From contig NC_064008.1 in the NCBI RefSeq assembly GCF_932276165.1, positions 6,081,001 through 6,145,000 on the forward strand: 64,000 nucleotides of DNA. The letters run 5' to 3'. Position 1 is the first letter of the stretch. Each line of letters opens with the position of its first letter. Below the pieces are notes generated by a model, which did no database searches, was not told the origin of the DNA, and worked only from the letters and a program-made list of their open reading frames with translations. Made by a program: the position numbers and the translations under genes. Positions 13,101 through 25,800 of this stretch are shown in pieces. This stretch comes from Plutella xylostella. Its lineage: Eukaryota; Arthropoda; Insecta; Lepidoptera; Plutellidae.

Positions 13101-16100
13101 TTAGTGAATAAGGTCTACGAAATGGGACAGTTCCTATAAAAATCTATCCAGAATATTAATTTGTGGGATTGGAAGTAGAAGGAAATCAGATCTGATATAG
13201 TGAGATAGCAGAGTTTTTGCATACCTCCTTCTCTAGTGTCCTGATAAACTGGCACTGAAAACGGTCCTGAGCCGGCGTTTGTTGAAGCTGCTACTGATAT
13301 TGAATACCTGAAAACAAATGAAATGGTCAAATGTCTATCAGAATCAGCCATCACGGATCCACTTCTGGTATTATAACCATAGGCGTGTCCGATGTCCCAA
13401 AGAGTTAATGCTACAGGTGTCTATCCTCAGCCTTCCGTATTCTAGAAAGATCTATCTTTGCGCTTGATACAGTACATACATACATACATATACTCACGCC
13501 TGTCTCTCAGAGGGGTAGGCAGAGACTATGGATCTCCACGTGCCACGATCCTGACATACTTCTTTCGCTTCCTCCACATTTATTATTTATTATTATTATA
13601 CAGTATTGTTACATATTTACCTGACATTCTTCAACAATCCGCTAAGTATAGTATCTTGTTTGCCATTGTGATGCGAAACCTTCAGCATTCTGGTATCTCC
13701 TTCATCTGCAAAATTTAGGATTCTAAAACACATTCCCGATACACAATTTCTTCAATAATTTTATAATTTTCGGTAGTTATAGTCACTCTTGGCCGTCGTA
13801 ATTATCCATCTACAATTTTACTACACCATTAGTCAATGCTCATACAATGATGGACCCATCCAAGGATCCAAGTGCGTCAAAGCACCTTGTCACCGCCTTG
13901 CTGATCCAGAAACTCTAAGGTCTTCTTTCTAGCGCTACGTGTGCCTATGCGTGGTCTGCACTCAATAACTCTTCCACTCTATCTGTTAGAATTAGTTGAG
14001 GCATTAGCATTGGTGGAGGTATTTGGTGTACGGTTGGTCAGCATGGTGAAAAGATTAGCCAGCCTGATAAGATGCTTTCGTGCACCTCAGTTATAACTAT
14101 TCTATCATATAACTCCCCAAATTCCTCCACAGAGGTCCTCCCGCTGGTCCTCTTCCGGCCGGAAATATCTCCCGAGGAAGCAGACGAACTACTGGAGCGA
14201 ACGGAAATAGAGCCTGATTCCACGGACCATCTCACGATAGGTTTTTTTTTCTATCAATGTACAGCAGATATCTGACCTAAATTCCCAACATTCTGCGGGA
14301 CGGCCTTCACATGGTACCCGACCAGCACCCCGTTGTGCGCGTCGGGCGGCGGCGGCTGCCACGACACGTGCAGCTCGCCCGGGTTCTCTGTCTGTTCCAC
14401 TGCCACGTTGAGAGGAGGCGATGATGGGGCTGGGGGCAGAGGCAGAGAGTCTGATTAGATGATTGAGAGGAACCGTATCGTTATTATCAGACCAGGATAA
14501 ATCTAGTCTTCGCCTAAATCATCAACGTTACTTAATGCTGCGATTTGGACACCAAATATAGCGGGGACGAAAAGATGTGGCTAGTCATGAATCAAGAATG
14601 TGGGAATGCTTTTTCTGAAGATAATTGGTGATTCTTCAAAAATAACTCTGAAAATAGCTGTTCTGTTGTGTACTCATGTACTTCCAAAACTGTGATCTAC
14701 AAGCATAGCTTGTATTTACTCCAAGCTTAGGTTTTTTTAAATCTGATGGAAATGAAATAGTGGCTTTCCTTCCTTAAAATCCTTACCTTCTTCGAGGGTA
14801 GTGAAGTGAACAGGCCCAGTGTATGGACTGAGGTCCACTTGGTTGCCTGACGCAACGCGCAAGGTGTATGCCGTCGCTGGACGCAGGTCCTGTATCTCGA
14901 ACTTCTGACGGATTTCATTATCTTGCCTGTGTACAAATAATTAAAGTTAGCTTTAGTAGTGGATAGGTACAGTCAGCTGCTTTAGTAGCTATACACTTTT
15001 GTACCCTGTCAAAATACCTACTAAACAAAACGTCAATGTTTAAATGAATGAATGAATAGACAGTAAGTTTGACAAGGTTCAAAAGTGAATAGCTACTAAA
15101 GCGCAGCTGACTGTACCTATATGAGATTTTTGAACATGACATCGCTACCGACAGCGAGTGCGATATCGCTTTTATATGATTTAAAATAAATGGAACAACA
15201 TTGATAGAGGTGGAGTTTATTAGTGTTATATTATGTACTATCTATGTTTTGTTTGCAATATTGCCTGCACAAGTACTCATACGACTCATACTCACCGTGC
15301 AGTGTCTATTCACCATAAACGACCTTGTATGACGTTCATATAGGTACCTAAAGTAACTAATGCGTTGCGCGGCGAAACAAACACCGCGCAACTTCTTGTA
15401 AACCTACTAAATACCCACCGTGTAACATTGTGTAGTCGCGCCACGGCGACCGAATGGCGTAGTGGTTAGTGACCCTGTGTAAGGACGCGCGCAATCAAAC
15501 CCAAGTATGATGTTAGAATGACGTTTATTGGTAGGGGAAAGTGTTGCCACACTACACCTTCCCCCTTTTCGAAAAAAAAATGTTACATAAATCATTTTTT
15601 AATTTTCTATTTAAAAATTTGTTCTACTACTTAAGTCTTGTGAGAAAAAAAAAACCAAATTTAAAATAATATACATAGACAAACATGGTTATAGTTAAAT
15701 TTACTTACAGCAATATTCATGGCTTAATAAGTGGTTTTGAAATTTATATTGAACTCAAAAAAATCACATCATTGACAACAAAACTTTTTTTTTTTTTTTT
15801 ACTTAAACATTAAAGGTTATTAAAAGTATATATATGATGCATTTAAGTGTGAATAACGTCAAGATAATTTTAGTTATATTTATAGTGTACAAGTTAATAC
15901 AATATTATTACCAAAATAACTATGATATCATACATATCGATAAAACCGTGGTAATTTAAAATATTTTATAGTAGGTATACCATTATATAGAGCCAAAACA
16001 ACAATAAACTATAATTTTGCTAAAAGTTTACATAATATATAATGAATTTAAGTATGCAATATAGCCAACAAGTATAATATAATTTTCTGAGGATGAATAT

Positions 16101-19100
16101 TATATTTTGAATACAATTTTAGTTATTTATATCTAATGTATACCAAGTTTAATTTAAATTTCGTTCTTTCGACAAGGTAACTAATATCTATTACTTATAC
16201 AGAATTACTTAAAGTTGGTTAAGTACTATTAAACAAAAAAAAAAAACATTATGAATTGTATAATATTCAGAAAACCCAAAATTTATAATAATAAAGATAG
16301 AGAAATTCGGTTTTTGTAGCACTGAAGACACAAAACAATTTTACCTATACTTGACAATCTTGACATCATAAGTTTATTTTTATTTTTATTTCATTGATTA
16401 CTTTAATATATTTTATCTATAGATATACTGTACTTAGGCACTATAGGATGATTAAGTTTGTACTACTTTCATAGTCAAATATTTATATGCTACTTTATCT
16501 TTTAACAACTCAAATTAGGTAATACACAGTACCTATGTTCGTATGACATTTGAAACCAATACATGAAAAATATTTAAAATTATGTATGTTATTACTGTTA
16601 TTATTATTAGATATTCATCATGTTGAATGAACAAAGTCATAATCAGAAGCAAGCACAGCTTAAAACATCATCTAATTAAGAATATATAAAATATACGAAT
16701 GATTATACATTTGTAACTTAAAACTACTTATAACGTAATGTTGACGCATTGTTGACGACTCGCTTGTTGATAATTGATTTCCTGACAAACAAATTTATTT
16801 GTTATTTAAAAATCTTTTATTTTCACCCTTCAATATTCTTGAATACTGTATAGCTGTATAGGTATAAGTAAGTCCATTTATAGGTACCCTTAAAATGTAT
16901 GCTCCAAACATATTTTTAGATTTAATATTAAAATTTCAATAAGTATTTATATTAATTATTTCAAGTTATTTAGTTTCAATATTATTAAAACTCCGTATAT
17001 ACTAGTTCTACAAGAAACTCATTTAACACAAGTTGTGTCCAACTAAAATTCAAAATTATCTATGATTATAGAAGGATTTGTCCTTGATTGTACTTTTTAA
17101 TATATTTGTTAAAGAAAATTATTCGTTTATTTACTACAAAACTTTATCTTGTCTTCTTTTTTTATATCAAACTGACGTAAGTTATTAATTTAAATCATTA
17201 TAATTTTTCTTTCTATAGTTATTTCCCTTTTTAAATATTTCTTTAGACATTTACTATATTTCATTTATTTTGCGTATATTTATCATCATTCATATTTTTT
17301 TATATTCAAATTTACCTTTATTCATTTATTTATACTTTATTTCATTTATTTTGCGTATATATAAAATAAATAAATAAAATAAATAATAATTTATTTCATA
17401 GCCAAACTTAAACTTAATTACAAAAACAAAGTTAACAAGCATAGATGTAAGCTATATATATGCATGAATAATATGTCCCCTGATACTCAAACTAGGTAAA
17501 AACCTGTAAGATGAGGATCAGTGGTCACTCACCGATATAGTACACAAAAGTAGTTAGTAACTTATCAAAATAACATTGTTTAGGGTTTTTATCTTTGAAA
17601 ATCCAATTAAGTAAAAGATTTTAGTTTAAGTTTAACAATTTACAAAGCTAGAGTATTACTATAGTAGTTAATACAAATAACATAGGTATTTCTATTTGTA
17701 CATCTCGATTGCATTGAATGCTTGTGTCTGTTTGAGTGTGGGTGTGTGTGTGTGTAAGTGTGTGCGTGTGTGTGTTTGTGTGTGTATGTGTGTGTGTGTG
17801 TGTGTGTGTAAGTGTGTGCGTGTGTGTGTTTGTGTGTGTGTGTGTTTGTGTGTATGTGTGTGTGTGTTTTGTGTGTGTGTACATTTGTATAAGATGTTGT
17901 GTTTGTGATTTGATTACGAAAGAATGAATGAAATGATTATATAGTTGATTTACGGAAAAGTGGCAAAATATAAGTTATTTTATTATGGATTCAGTGCTAT
18001 CGTAGTCTAAGGTTAAGAGCCAGATTTTTAATTTATCTTTACATTTGTACTTAGTGGAAGATATAAGATCGAGGGAGTTATTAATATAGTTATATAGTTT
18101 AGAGCTTTGGTAGCTGAATTGTTTTTTAGCAAATGTTGTACGCACATCAAAGTTGTGGAAGGGAGGTTTAGGTCTTCTTCGAGCAGCGTCCTTAGTTCGC
18201 GTTGGAGCAGAGGCATGTCTACGGAGAGTAGCACGAAGAATATATAGCTGTCTAACGGTTAGAAGGGAGAGTTCGCTGTATAATTGTTTTGTAGGATACC
18301 GGAAAGGTTTTCGAAATAAAACTTTGAGCACTGCTCTCTGCGACCTTGCCAGATCTATAAAAGTAGTCTTCGATGAACCTCCCCAGGCAGGGATACAGTA
18401 AGTAAGGATCGACTCACAGAGTGCCGTGTAGGCCATTCTTAAAGTTTCATTGTCAGCAGAATTTCTGAGTTTTTTAAAGATGAATATTAGTTTCCTGGTT
18501 CTGTTCATTAGGTAATTAAGATGTTCATACCAGTTGAGACAGCAATCTAGAACGACACCCAAATATTTTATTGATTTGACCCTACTTAAGGCAAGACAGG
18601 AGCACTGCACCGGCGGATTCTGACATGTGTGAGCATGAATACTTAATTCTTGAGGGTGGTCGCTTGGTCTAATCGCAAATGTTAAATATTTAGTTTTTAG
18701 TATATTTAAAGTCCGTACGTCCGTCCGTGCGTCCGTAGTCGAGCGGGCCTCAGTGATCGTAACTGATCGCTGAGGTTAAGCAACAACTGACAAGGTCAGC
18801 CATTGGATGGGTGACCAATTTCAAGTGGTGCTTTTCTGGACGCTTCCGTGCTTCGGACGGCACGTTAAGCCGTGGGTCCCGGTTGCTGCTTCGGCAGCAG
18901 TCGTTAAGCCTAGTCAGAGGCCTTCGGGCGGCTTGAAAACATCTGACAGTCGGGTTGCCCACTTACCCGACAACTCTCTCAGCACAAGCTTGCTTGTGTT
19001 GGGGTCCACCAACCCGCACTTGGCCAGCGTGGTGGACTAGGCCTAAACCCTTCCTTCATTGGAAGGAGACCCGTGCCCCAGCAGTGGGGACGTAATGGGT

Positions 19101-19745
19101 CGTGATGATGATGATATTTAAAGTCAAAAGGTTATTTGTGAGCCACGTCATAACCAGAGAAAGAACACTTTCTGCAATTGCAATGGTTTCCTCCCAGGTC
19201 CGTCCATAAGCGATAATTGCCGTGTCATCAGCATAGGCGAAGATGCTGGATTGATTTGCTGTTATATTGCAGAGCTCATTAACATAGATGAGGAAGAGGG
19301 TTGGACCCAGGATGCTACCCTGGGGCACGCCATAGTTAACTGAAAGTGTATCACTGATATGAGAGTCAATTTTTATAAATTGGGTTCTATCGGTTAGGTA
19401 ATCAATTAGAAGATCCAGGGCAATGCCCCTGACACCAAACTTTTATAGTTTTTTTATCAATAGTGGGACAGACACCGTGTCGAAAGCCTTGGATAAGTCA
19501 AGTAAGATACAAAATACAAAATACAAAATATTTATTTTCAGTAACTTAGTCTATGTATAACAAAACATTGTTGGGGCTCTCCTATTAAGTAAAAAAAAAA
19601 TACCTGTATTAGGAGACCCCGCTCTCCCTGGACCACTGTACGTAGTAAGTTACATTCAATAAATTTAAATGATGTAGGTAGGTACTTAGTTACAGAAAAT
19701 AACATTTAAAAACTAAAAAACTAAAAGATTTAACATGCTTAAGTA

Positions 19746-19815
<70 letters not shown>

Positions 19816-22800
19816 TATGTGCGTGTGTGTGCTAGGATTAATATTAAGAATAATCAAAGCAAGTTAGTTTATAACAGGGATGCACAGACTTATAAAGACT
19901 AGGGGCCACTCGGACAAATTATGTACTGGTGGCGGGCCGCCAGAACTTCAGAAGTATAGGTAATTAATGACAATCAAGAATTGATGATAATTTTAAAATT
20001 GAAAAAGAATTGATTTATTTTCAAGTGTGGCACTGCATAGTGCTTACAATCTTTTTTAATTTTATTTATTTGGCTTAAATTTGCACGTAAAACTGCTTCC
20101 AAAAATTCTTTTGCAAGGCGGTTTCGATTTTTTTGTCGATTTATTATTGAAAATGTTGGTTCACATAGGAACAACTACAACCAAATAATATTAGAGCAGA
20201 GTTTACAAGCAACTCTTTGTACGTATTTTTATCAATGCAGCGGTAAAAGTTCAGTAATTTTCTTTCGTGGAATTTGTTGCGTAAATCTTGGTCGTTTTGA
20301 ATGTCGATAATTTCTAACTGCCCTGATCAGAATTTTTGAGTTACCGGACTTGGTTTTCTGCCAGCAAAGTTCCAATTTTTTCTACTTATTAAATTAAGAA
20401 ATCGTCCAGATCCACGACTTAGCCACCTTATATCTGTATAATACAATAAATCTCTATATTCGCTTTCGATGTTATCAAGGAATTGTTTGAATTGCCTGTT
20501 ATTGAGTACTTTAGAATTCAATATTTTTTGAATGTACGAGAGTATAATTTTGCTGTCGGCGGGCCACCAGTTTTCGAACGGCGAGCCGCATGCGGCCCGC
20601 GGGCCGCGGTCTGTGCATCCCTGGTTTATAACTTTTATTACCTATTCGTTATACTACAAGTTTAAACTATTTTTCAGTCTCATCATAGCTAAGGCCGTGA
20701 AGCCAGTTAGTCACAGCTTTTTTGCACTCGTTATAAGTAAGACTGTAGATATTAAGTTGCCTGTTGATTTTATTGTATATGTAAATCGATTGTTTCACAA
20801 ATTGTCTTGAGGCAAAAGACGTGGCCACAAATGGAACTGAAAGCACTTTATCTTTCCTTCTTTTATTTGTCAGTTGTGGTTGATAATTGACCGATTTATG
20901 CAATTTGAGTGTGGAGCATAAGACATATAATTGTCTGACTGTTAGAAGGTTGCCAAATTTATAGAGCTCATCTGTGGGGAATCTATATGGTAGAAAATAC
21001 ATGACCTTCAACAGTGACCTTTGTGCCCGTTCCAGCTCTAACATTTTAGTTTTCGTAGCTCCACCCCAAACTGGGAGACAATAGCATATCACGGACTGAA
21101 CCAACGCCTTATATATTGTCTCCAGTAGTTCATTGCTGGCTACATGTCTAAGTTTCATAAAAATCCATATAAGTTTTCTGACTCTACCCATGACTTTTTC
21201 TATATGTGCATGCCAAGATAGTCTTTCATCAATAATTATACCCAAATATTTAGTTGATGACACTTTTTCAATGGGAGAGCAGAGGCAAGTTACATTTGGT
21301 GGTGACAAACATTTATGAATTTTTAATCTGAAACTTGGATCCGGTTGGGTGCGTTTGTCGATTGAGAAGCAGATGTAGTTGGTTTTCGTTAGATTAAGAG
21401 TCAATAAATTCGAAACAAGCCACTCTGCTACAGTCGAAAGACCTTGCTCAGCTATGCTACACACTTCGTCCCACGTATTTGCTGTGAATACTATAGCTGT
21501 ATCGTCAGCATATGAAAATATACTAGCGTTGGTCAGTTTAAGATTACACAGCTCATTTATGTATGTGAGAAATAAGGTAGGTCCGAGTATACTCCCTTGT
21601 GGGACTCCGTAGGATATGTTTACGAGGTCACTATTTTGGTTAGCTATTTTAACGCGTTGTGTACGATTAGTCAGATAGTCCTGCAGTAATTGAAGAGGTA
21701 TACCTCTTATTCCAATGTCTTCCAGCCTTTGCACAAGGATGGGGACAGACACTGTGTCAAAGGCCTTTTTCAAGTCTAAAAACACGGATATACATTTTTT
21801 ACCCTTATCAACTAGTTCAACAATTAGTGAGGTTAGTGCTATCGCAGCATCTTCTGTCGATATACCGTGTCTAAAACCATACTGTGATTTGGAGAGAATT
21901 TTAAATTTATCTAAATAATTTACTAGTCTTATGTTTATGAGTTTCTCTAAGATTTTTGAAATGGATGTTAATACTGAAATGGGACGGTAATTGCTCACTT
22001 CCCTACTATCGCCACCCTTGTACACGGGGGTTATTATAGATTGTTTTAAAGCTCGGGGGAATGTACCTTGTTCAAAACAAAGGTTGACCAAATGACAGAT
22101 AACTGGAACGAATATATTGTGAGCTAGCTTTAAAAAAGCTGGGGTGACGTTATCCCATCCGGGGGCACTATTAGATTTAAGGTTCATTAAGACGTCGAAC
22201 ACTTCCTTATGATCACTTTCAAGAAGAACGAAAGAATTTGGTTGCTTCGTACTTTGAGGTAGTTTTTTACTGCTATCGACATTCCCAGCTAATCGATTGA
22301 CAACTATTTCCTCAGCTAGTGATTGGCCTACGTTCGAGAAATATTCATTTACAAAATTAAGTGAATGGTAGTTAGAGCTTGCTACACCTAGTAAGTGGTC
22401 ATTACCTTTTTTCTTGCCTTTAAAATTAGTTATTTTGTTAATACAGTTCCAAAGTGACTTAGGGTTTTTATTAGATTGATTAAGTAGTTCTCTTTCATAT
22501 TGACGTCTTAGTTTTTTAATTAGGTTATTTATATAATTTCTATAATTTCGAGATACCAAGACACTTATACTTGTCGTCAATTTTTTTAACTAGAAAGTCA
22601 GTAAGTGATAATACTGCATCTTCCGTCGAGAGACTCTTTCTGAAACCAAATTGATTTTTAGACAGAAGGGAATTGTTTTCAAGGAAACTGACTAGAGCAG
22701 TATTGATCACTCTTTCTAGGATTTTAGAAAGTGAGGGTAATATAGATATAGGTCTGTAATTATTAACCAACATTCTGTCTCCACTCTTGTGTATAGGAAG

Positions 22801-25800
22801 AACCATTGCCTTTTTTAGCGCTCTAGGAAATTTACCCGTCCTGATTGCTAAGTTACAGATAGGTAAATGTTATTATTGGGGTCAAGGTGTGTTCTGCGGA
22901 CTTTAAAAATTTGGAGGAAATCCCATCCCATCCAGCGGCTGCATCGCTACACAAGTTCAAGATGATAGCGCGAATGTCTTCAGCAGTCACTTCAAGAAGG
23001 GTAAGAGAGTTAGATGGCGAAACGGGGTTGCTACCTACAGCTGGCGGTACATAGTAAGGGTTAGGGGTTATCTTATCAGCTAAATCTTTCCCTATATTAG
23101 CGAAATATCTGTTTACCTCGTTAACTGAGAGGCTGGCATTATGAGATATATTTAATAATTCTGAAGGAGATGATCTGGTACGTGAGGTATCCGTGACTTT
23201 TTTAATTACTTCCCAGGTTTTTTTTGGGTTATTACGGGCTTTATCAAATTCTGACTTCTCATAGTTACACTTAAGCTTACGGAGGAGGATGTTACAAAAA
23301 TTGCGGTAGCGTTTATATGTTATTTTAAGTACCAGATTATCGGGTTGTTTTTTTAAAGTTTTGTGCATGTTGTCTCTATTATGGATACATCTCAACAATC
23401 CTATTGTAATCCATGGTTTTATGATTCTTTGACGACATGGAATTATAGTTGAGATCGTATGTGTGTCGATTACCGATTTAATAATATTAATCATAGTATC
23501 AGTTGCCTCATTTACATCACTCATTGAGTATATTAGGGAAAAGTTTTTATTTTCAATGTCTTTTAAAACAGCGGGATAATTTGTGCGGGATACGATTTGA
23601 TTTTTATTCCGTTTTAAGCTTGAGTGATCAAGGCAGAGAATTACAGGAGAGTGATCCGTAATGGTAGCTTCAAGGACTAATGTAGAGGCAGGGCAACAAG
23701 TTTTGACTAGAACATGGTCGAGACAGTTTTCATATCTGGTGGGAAATCGATGCGCGGGCAAGAGCCCATGAAAAGCGGTGACATTGAGATATTCATTTGA
23801 GCGTTGGTCTTCGAAGCCGATTTTGATGTCTAGGTTTATATCGTCAATCAGGATTACATTTTTAAAAGAAGCTAGATTTGATAAAATACTGTTTAAGCTG
23901 TCGATAAATTTACTACAGTTTTTATGAGATGGTGATCTGTAAGAGACAACTATGGCCGTTACAGAATCAATTTTACAAATTAAACAGTTTGATTCCTCTA
24001 CAAATGGCTCAGCGACAGAATAGTTTTTAAGATTACTTTTAATAAACATTATTATCCCTGCATTCTGATTACTATTTCTTGAGGTGAAAAATCTCTTATA
24101 ACCTTCAATGTCTGGTAGAGTATCTGCTTTCGAGAGCCAGCATTCTGACAGTATAATTATATCGCAGCTAATTTTAAGAGAGCAAAGGAGTACTCTAAAT
24201 TGATCAAAGTTTTTAGTTACACTCCTAACATTCATATGGATCACTGAAAATTTGCTGTTTGTAGAAAAGTTTACGAGTTTATGACACTCACCATATGTAG
24301 ACATGTAGGCTCTAGATACACTTAGGTTATCAAGTTCCGGAGTAATATCCATTATGTTAGCCATTGATAGAGAGAGTATAAGACACAGTCAGTTGTCGTA
24401 ATAAATAAACATTTTTGCCGTGTGAGTGAGCGCCTGAAACATAGTCAAGGTTAAGCCAAGTTATTTTAATAAGATCATAATGGGTGTTATAGTAGGTGTT
24501 ATTCTTGTTATTGGTGTAATCCCATGATGAGGGTGTGTGGGTTGTGTAAATGTGTTTGTGTGTTATAGAGTGCATGTGTTGTTGTTTAAAGACATAATAT
24601 CAAAGAAATACAAATGTACTCCAGAATATACAGAAAAAAGTTGAATGTGACACAGAAATGGTTAAGATGACATTTATAATTGATAAGCTGTCACTAGGAA
24701 TATGCCAGAATAGTCATTCTTGTTTACGTAAGTCTTGTAAGCATTTTTCTGACCGAATAATAAGTTGTTTTCCTTGTGGTTCCTTACGAAGAAAGATATT
24801 TCCATTTGATGACCAGCAGTAGGCATACTTATTTTCTTTGGCAAATTCTCTCGCTAAGGACAGGAGCCTCTTTGAGCTTGCGGATAGGTATTCGGCGACA
24901 AAGATTGGTTGGCGGCCTCCTGATAGTACGATTGTTTCGGTATTCAGTTTGTCCTGAGTTTGTAATTTCCTATTAAAGTCTCTAGCTGACGAGAGGAAGC
25001 GGTTCTTTGCGTGAACTTGACCAAATTCAGCTACGATAGGCCTGGTAGTCCCTGGCTTTCCCGACAAGCGTCGTATATCTCGGATTTTATATTTCATCAT
25101 TCATATTCTTTTATTTTCAAAGTCACCTTTTTATTTTATTATTTATACTTATATTCATTTCACACACATACATTTACGAAAGGTACATATAATTATTTCC
25201 ACTCTTTGGTGGGCCAGCGCTGGTCTTCATTATTTATTTATATATTTATCTGTAGGGTACGCAAAACAACGAGAGTCGACTCTATAATAATTATAATATA
25301 AAAAACACATGTTCCATAAATATTACAAGGGCACATTTAAACTAGCTCTACTCTTAGGCAATTCCAAAATTCTTCACGGAGGGTTCTCGACCGCACTATG
25401 ATCAGAAATAAGGACGTGACACCTTGTTGTACCCTACCATATGTACCTTCGATGACTTTGCTATTTACTTTTTTATCTATTTTAGTCCTCTGACCATACG
25501 TAATCGCTAATTATCTTGGTAATTGCGCTCTGTATGTCCCTTATTCATATTACCTTCTTTATAATACTCATGTCCTTTAGAATCCTTCGGCCAATAAAAA
25601 ATTGTTAACGCTTGGGTGATCAGTCCAATTGTTTATTCACAGACCAAAGTTTCCACAACCATACATTACTCACGTGCACTATGAGCTACTGAACCTTCAT
25701 ACATTACCTAATATTCTTTATCATTGCTTACTCATAATCATTTTCACCATAATTCATACATCTTCCTTCAATTAACAATACTTATCAATCCCTAGACTCA

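Larger units (their letters stand above)
19511..22550 (-). mobile_element. LINE B, 5'-truncated, inserted in LINE A
   Basis: Its 3' end carries a repeated TTTTGTA-type tail at 19511-19535, and AGATAC flanks it at 19505-19510 and 22551-22556. It includes an RT frame (20667 up) and a 3' UTR split by the hAT element and a (GT)n run. Same lineage as LINE A but clearly diverged. Confidence 0.85.
17365..25107 (-). mobile_element. LINE A, nearly full ORF2, carrying other insertions
   Basis: Read on the minus strand: ORF1 end (24714-25100), endonuclease plus RT start (22853-24364), RT middle (22557-22806), then after removing LINE B the RT continues at 19504 and ends at 17975, with a 3' UTR and an (AAATA)n tail at 17365-17396. 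Removing LINE B at AGATAC joins KCLG to ILLDLSKAFDT in frame. It is dead: there is a frameshift near 22840, a stop inside the palm near 19440, and insertions. Confidence 0.88.

Noticed and set aside
14038..14235. Ser-rich minus frame (SISVRSSSSSASSGDISGRK) as an FN3-2 exon
   Set aside because: It does not fit FN3 sequence or the required phase. The exon at 13621-13705 supplies the missing FN3 strand with matching phases on both sides.
17648..17927. Open frames encoding long Cys/Val or Thr/His runs on both strands
   Set aside because: They are translations of a (GT)n microsatellite.
18740..18815. A genuine 5S rRNA gene
   Set aside because: Only the internal promoter region matches; it is fused to a SINE body with a target duplication.
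22540..22580. Reading the LINE B RT frame as starting at 22580
   Set aside because: The first codons belong to LINE A beyond the AGATAC insertion point; the join is accidental.
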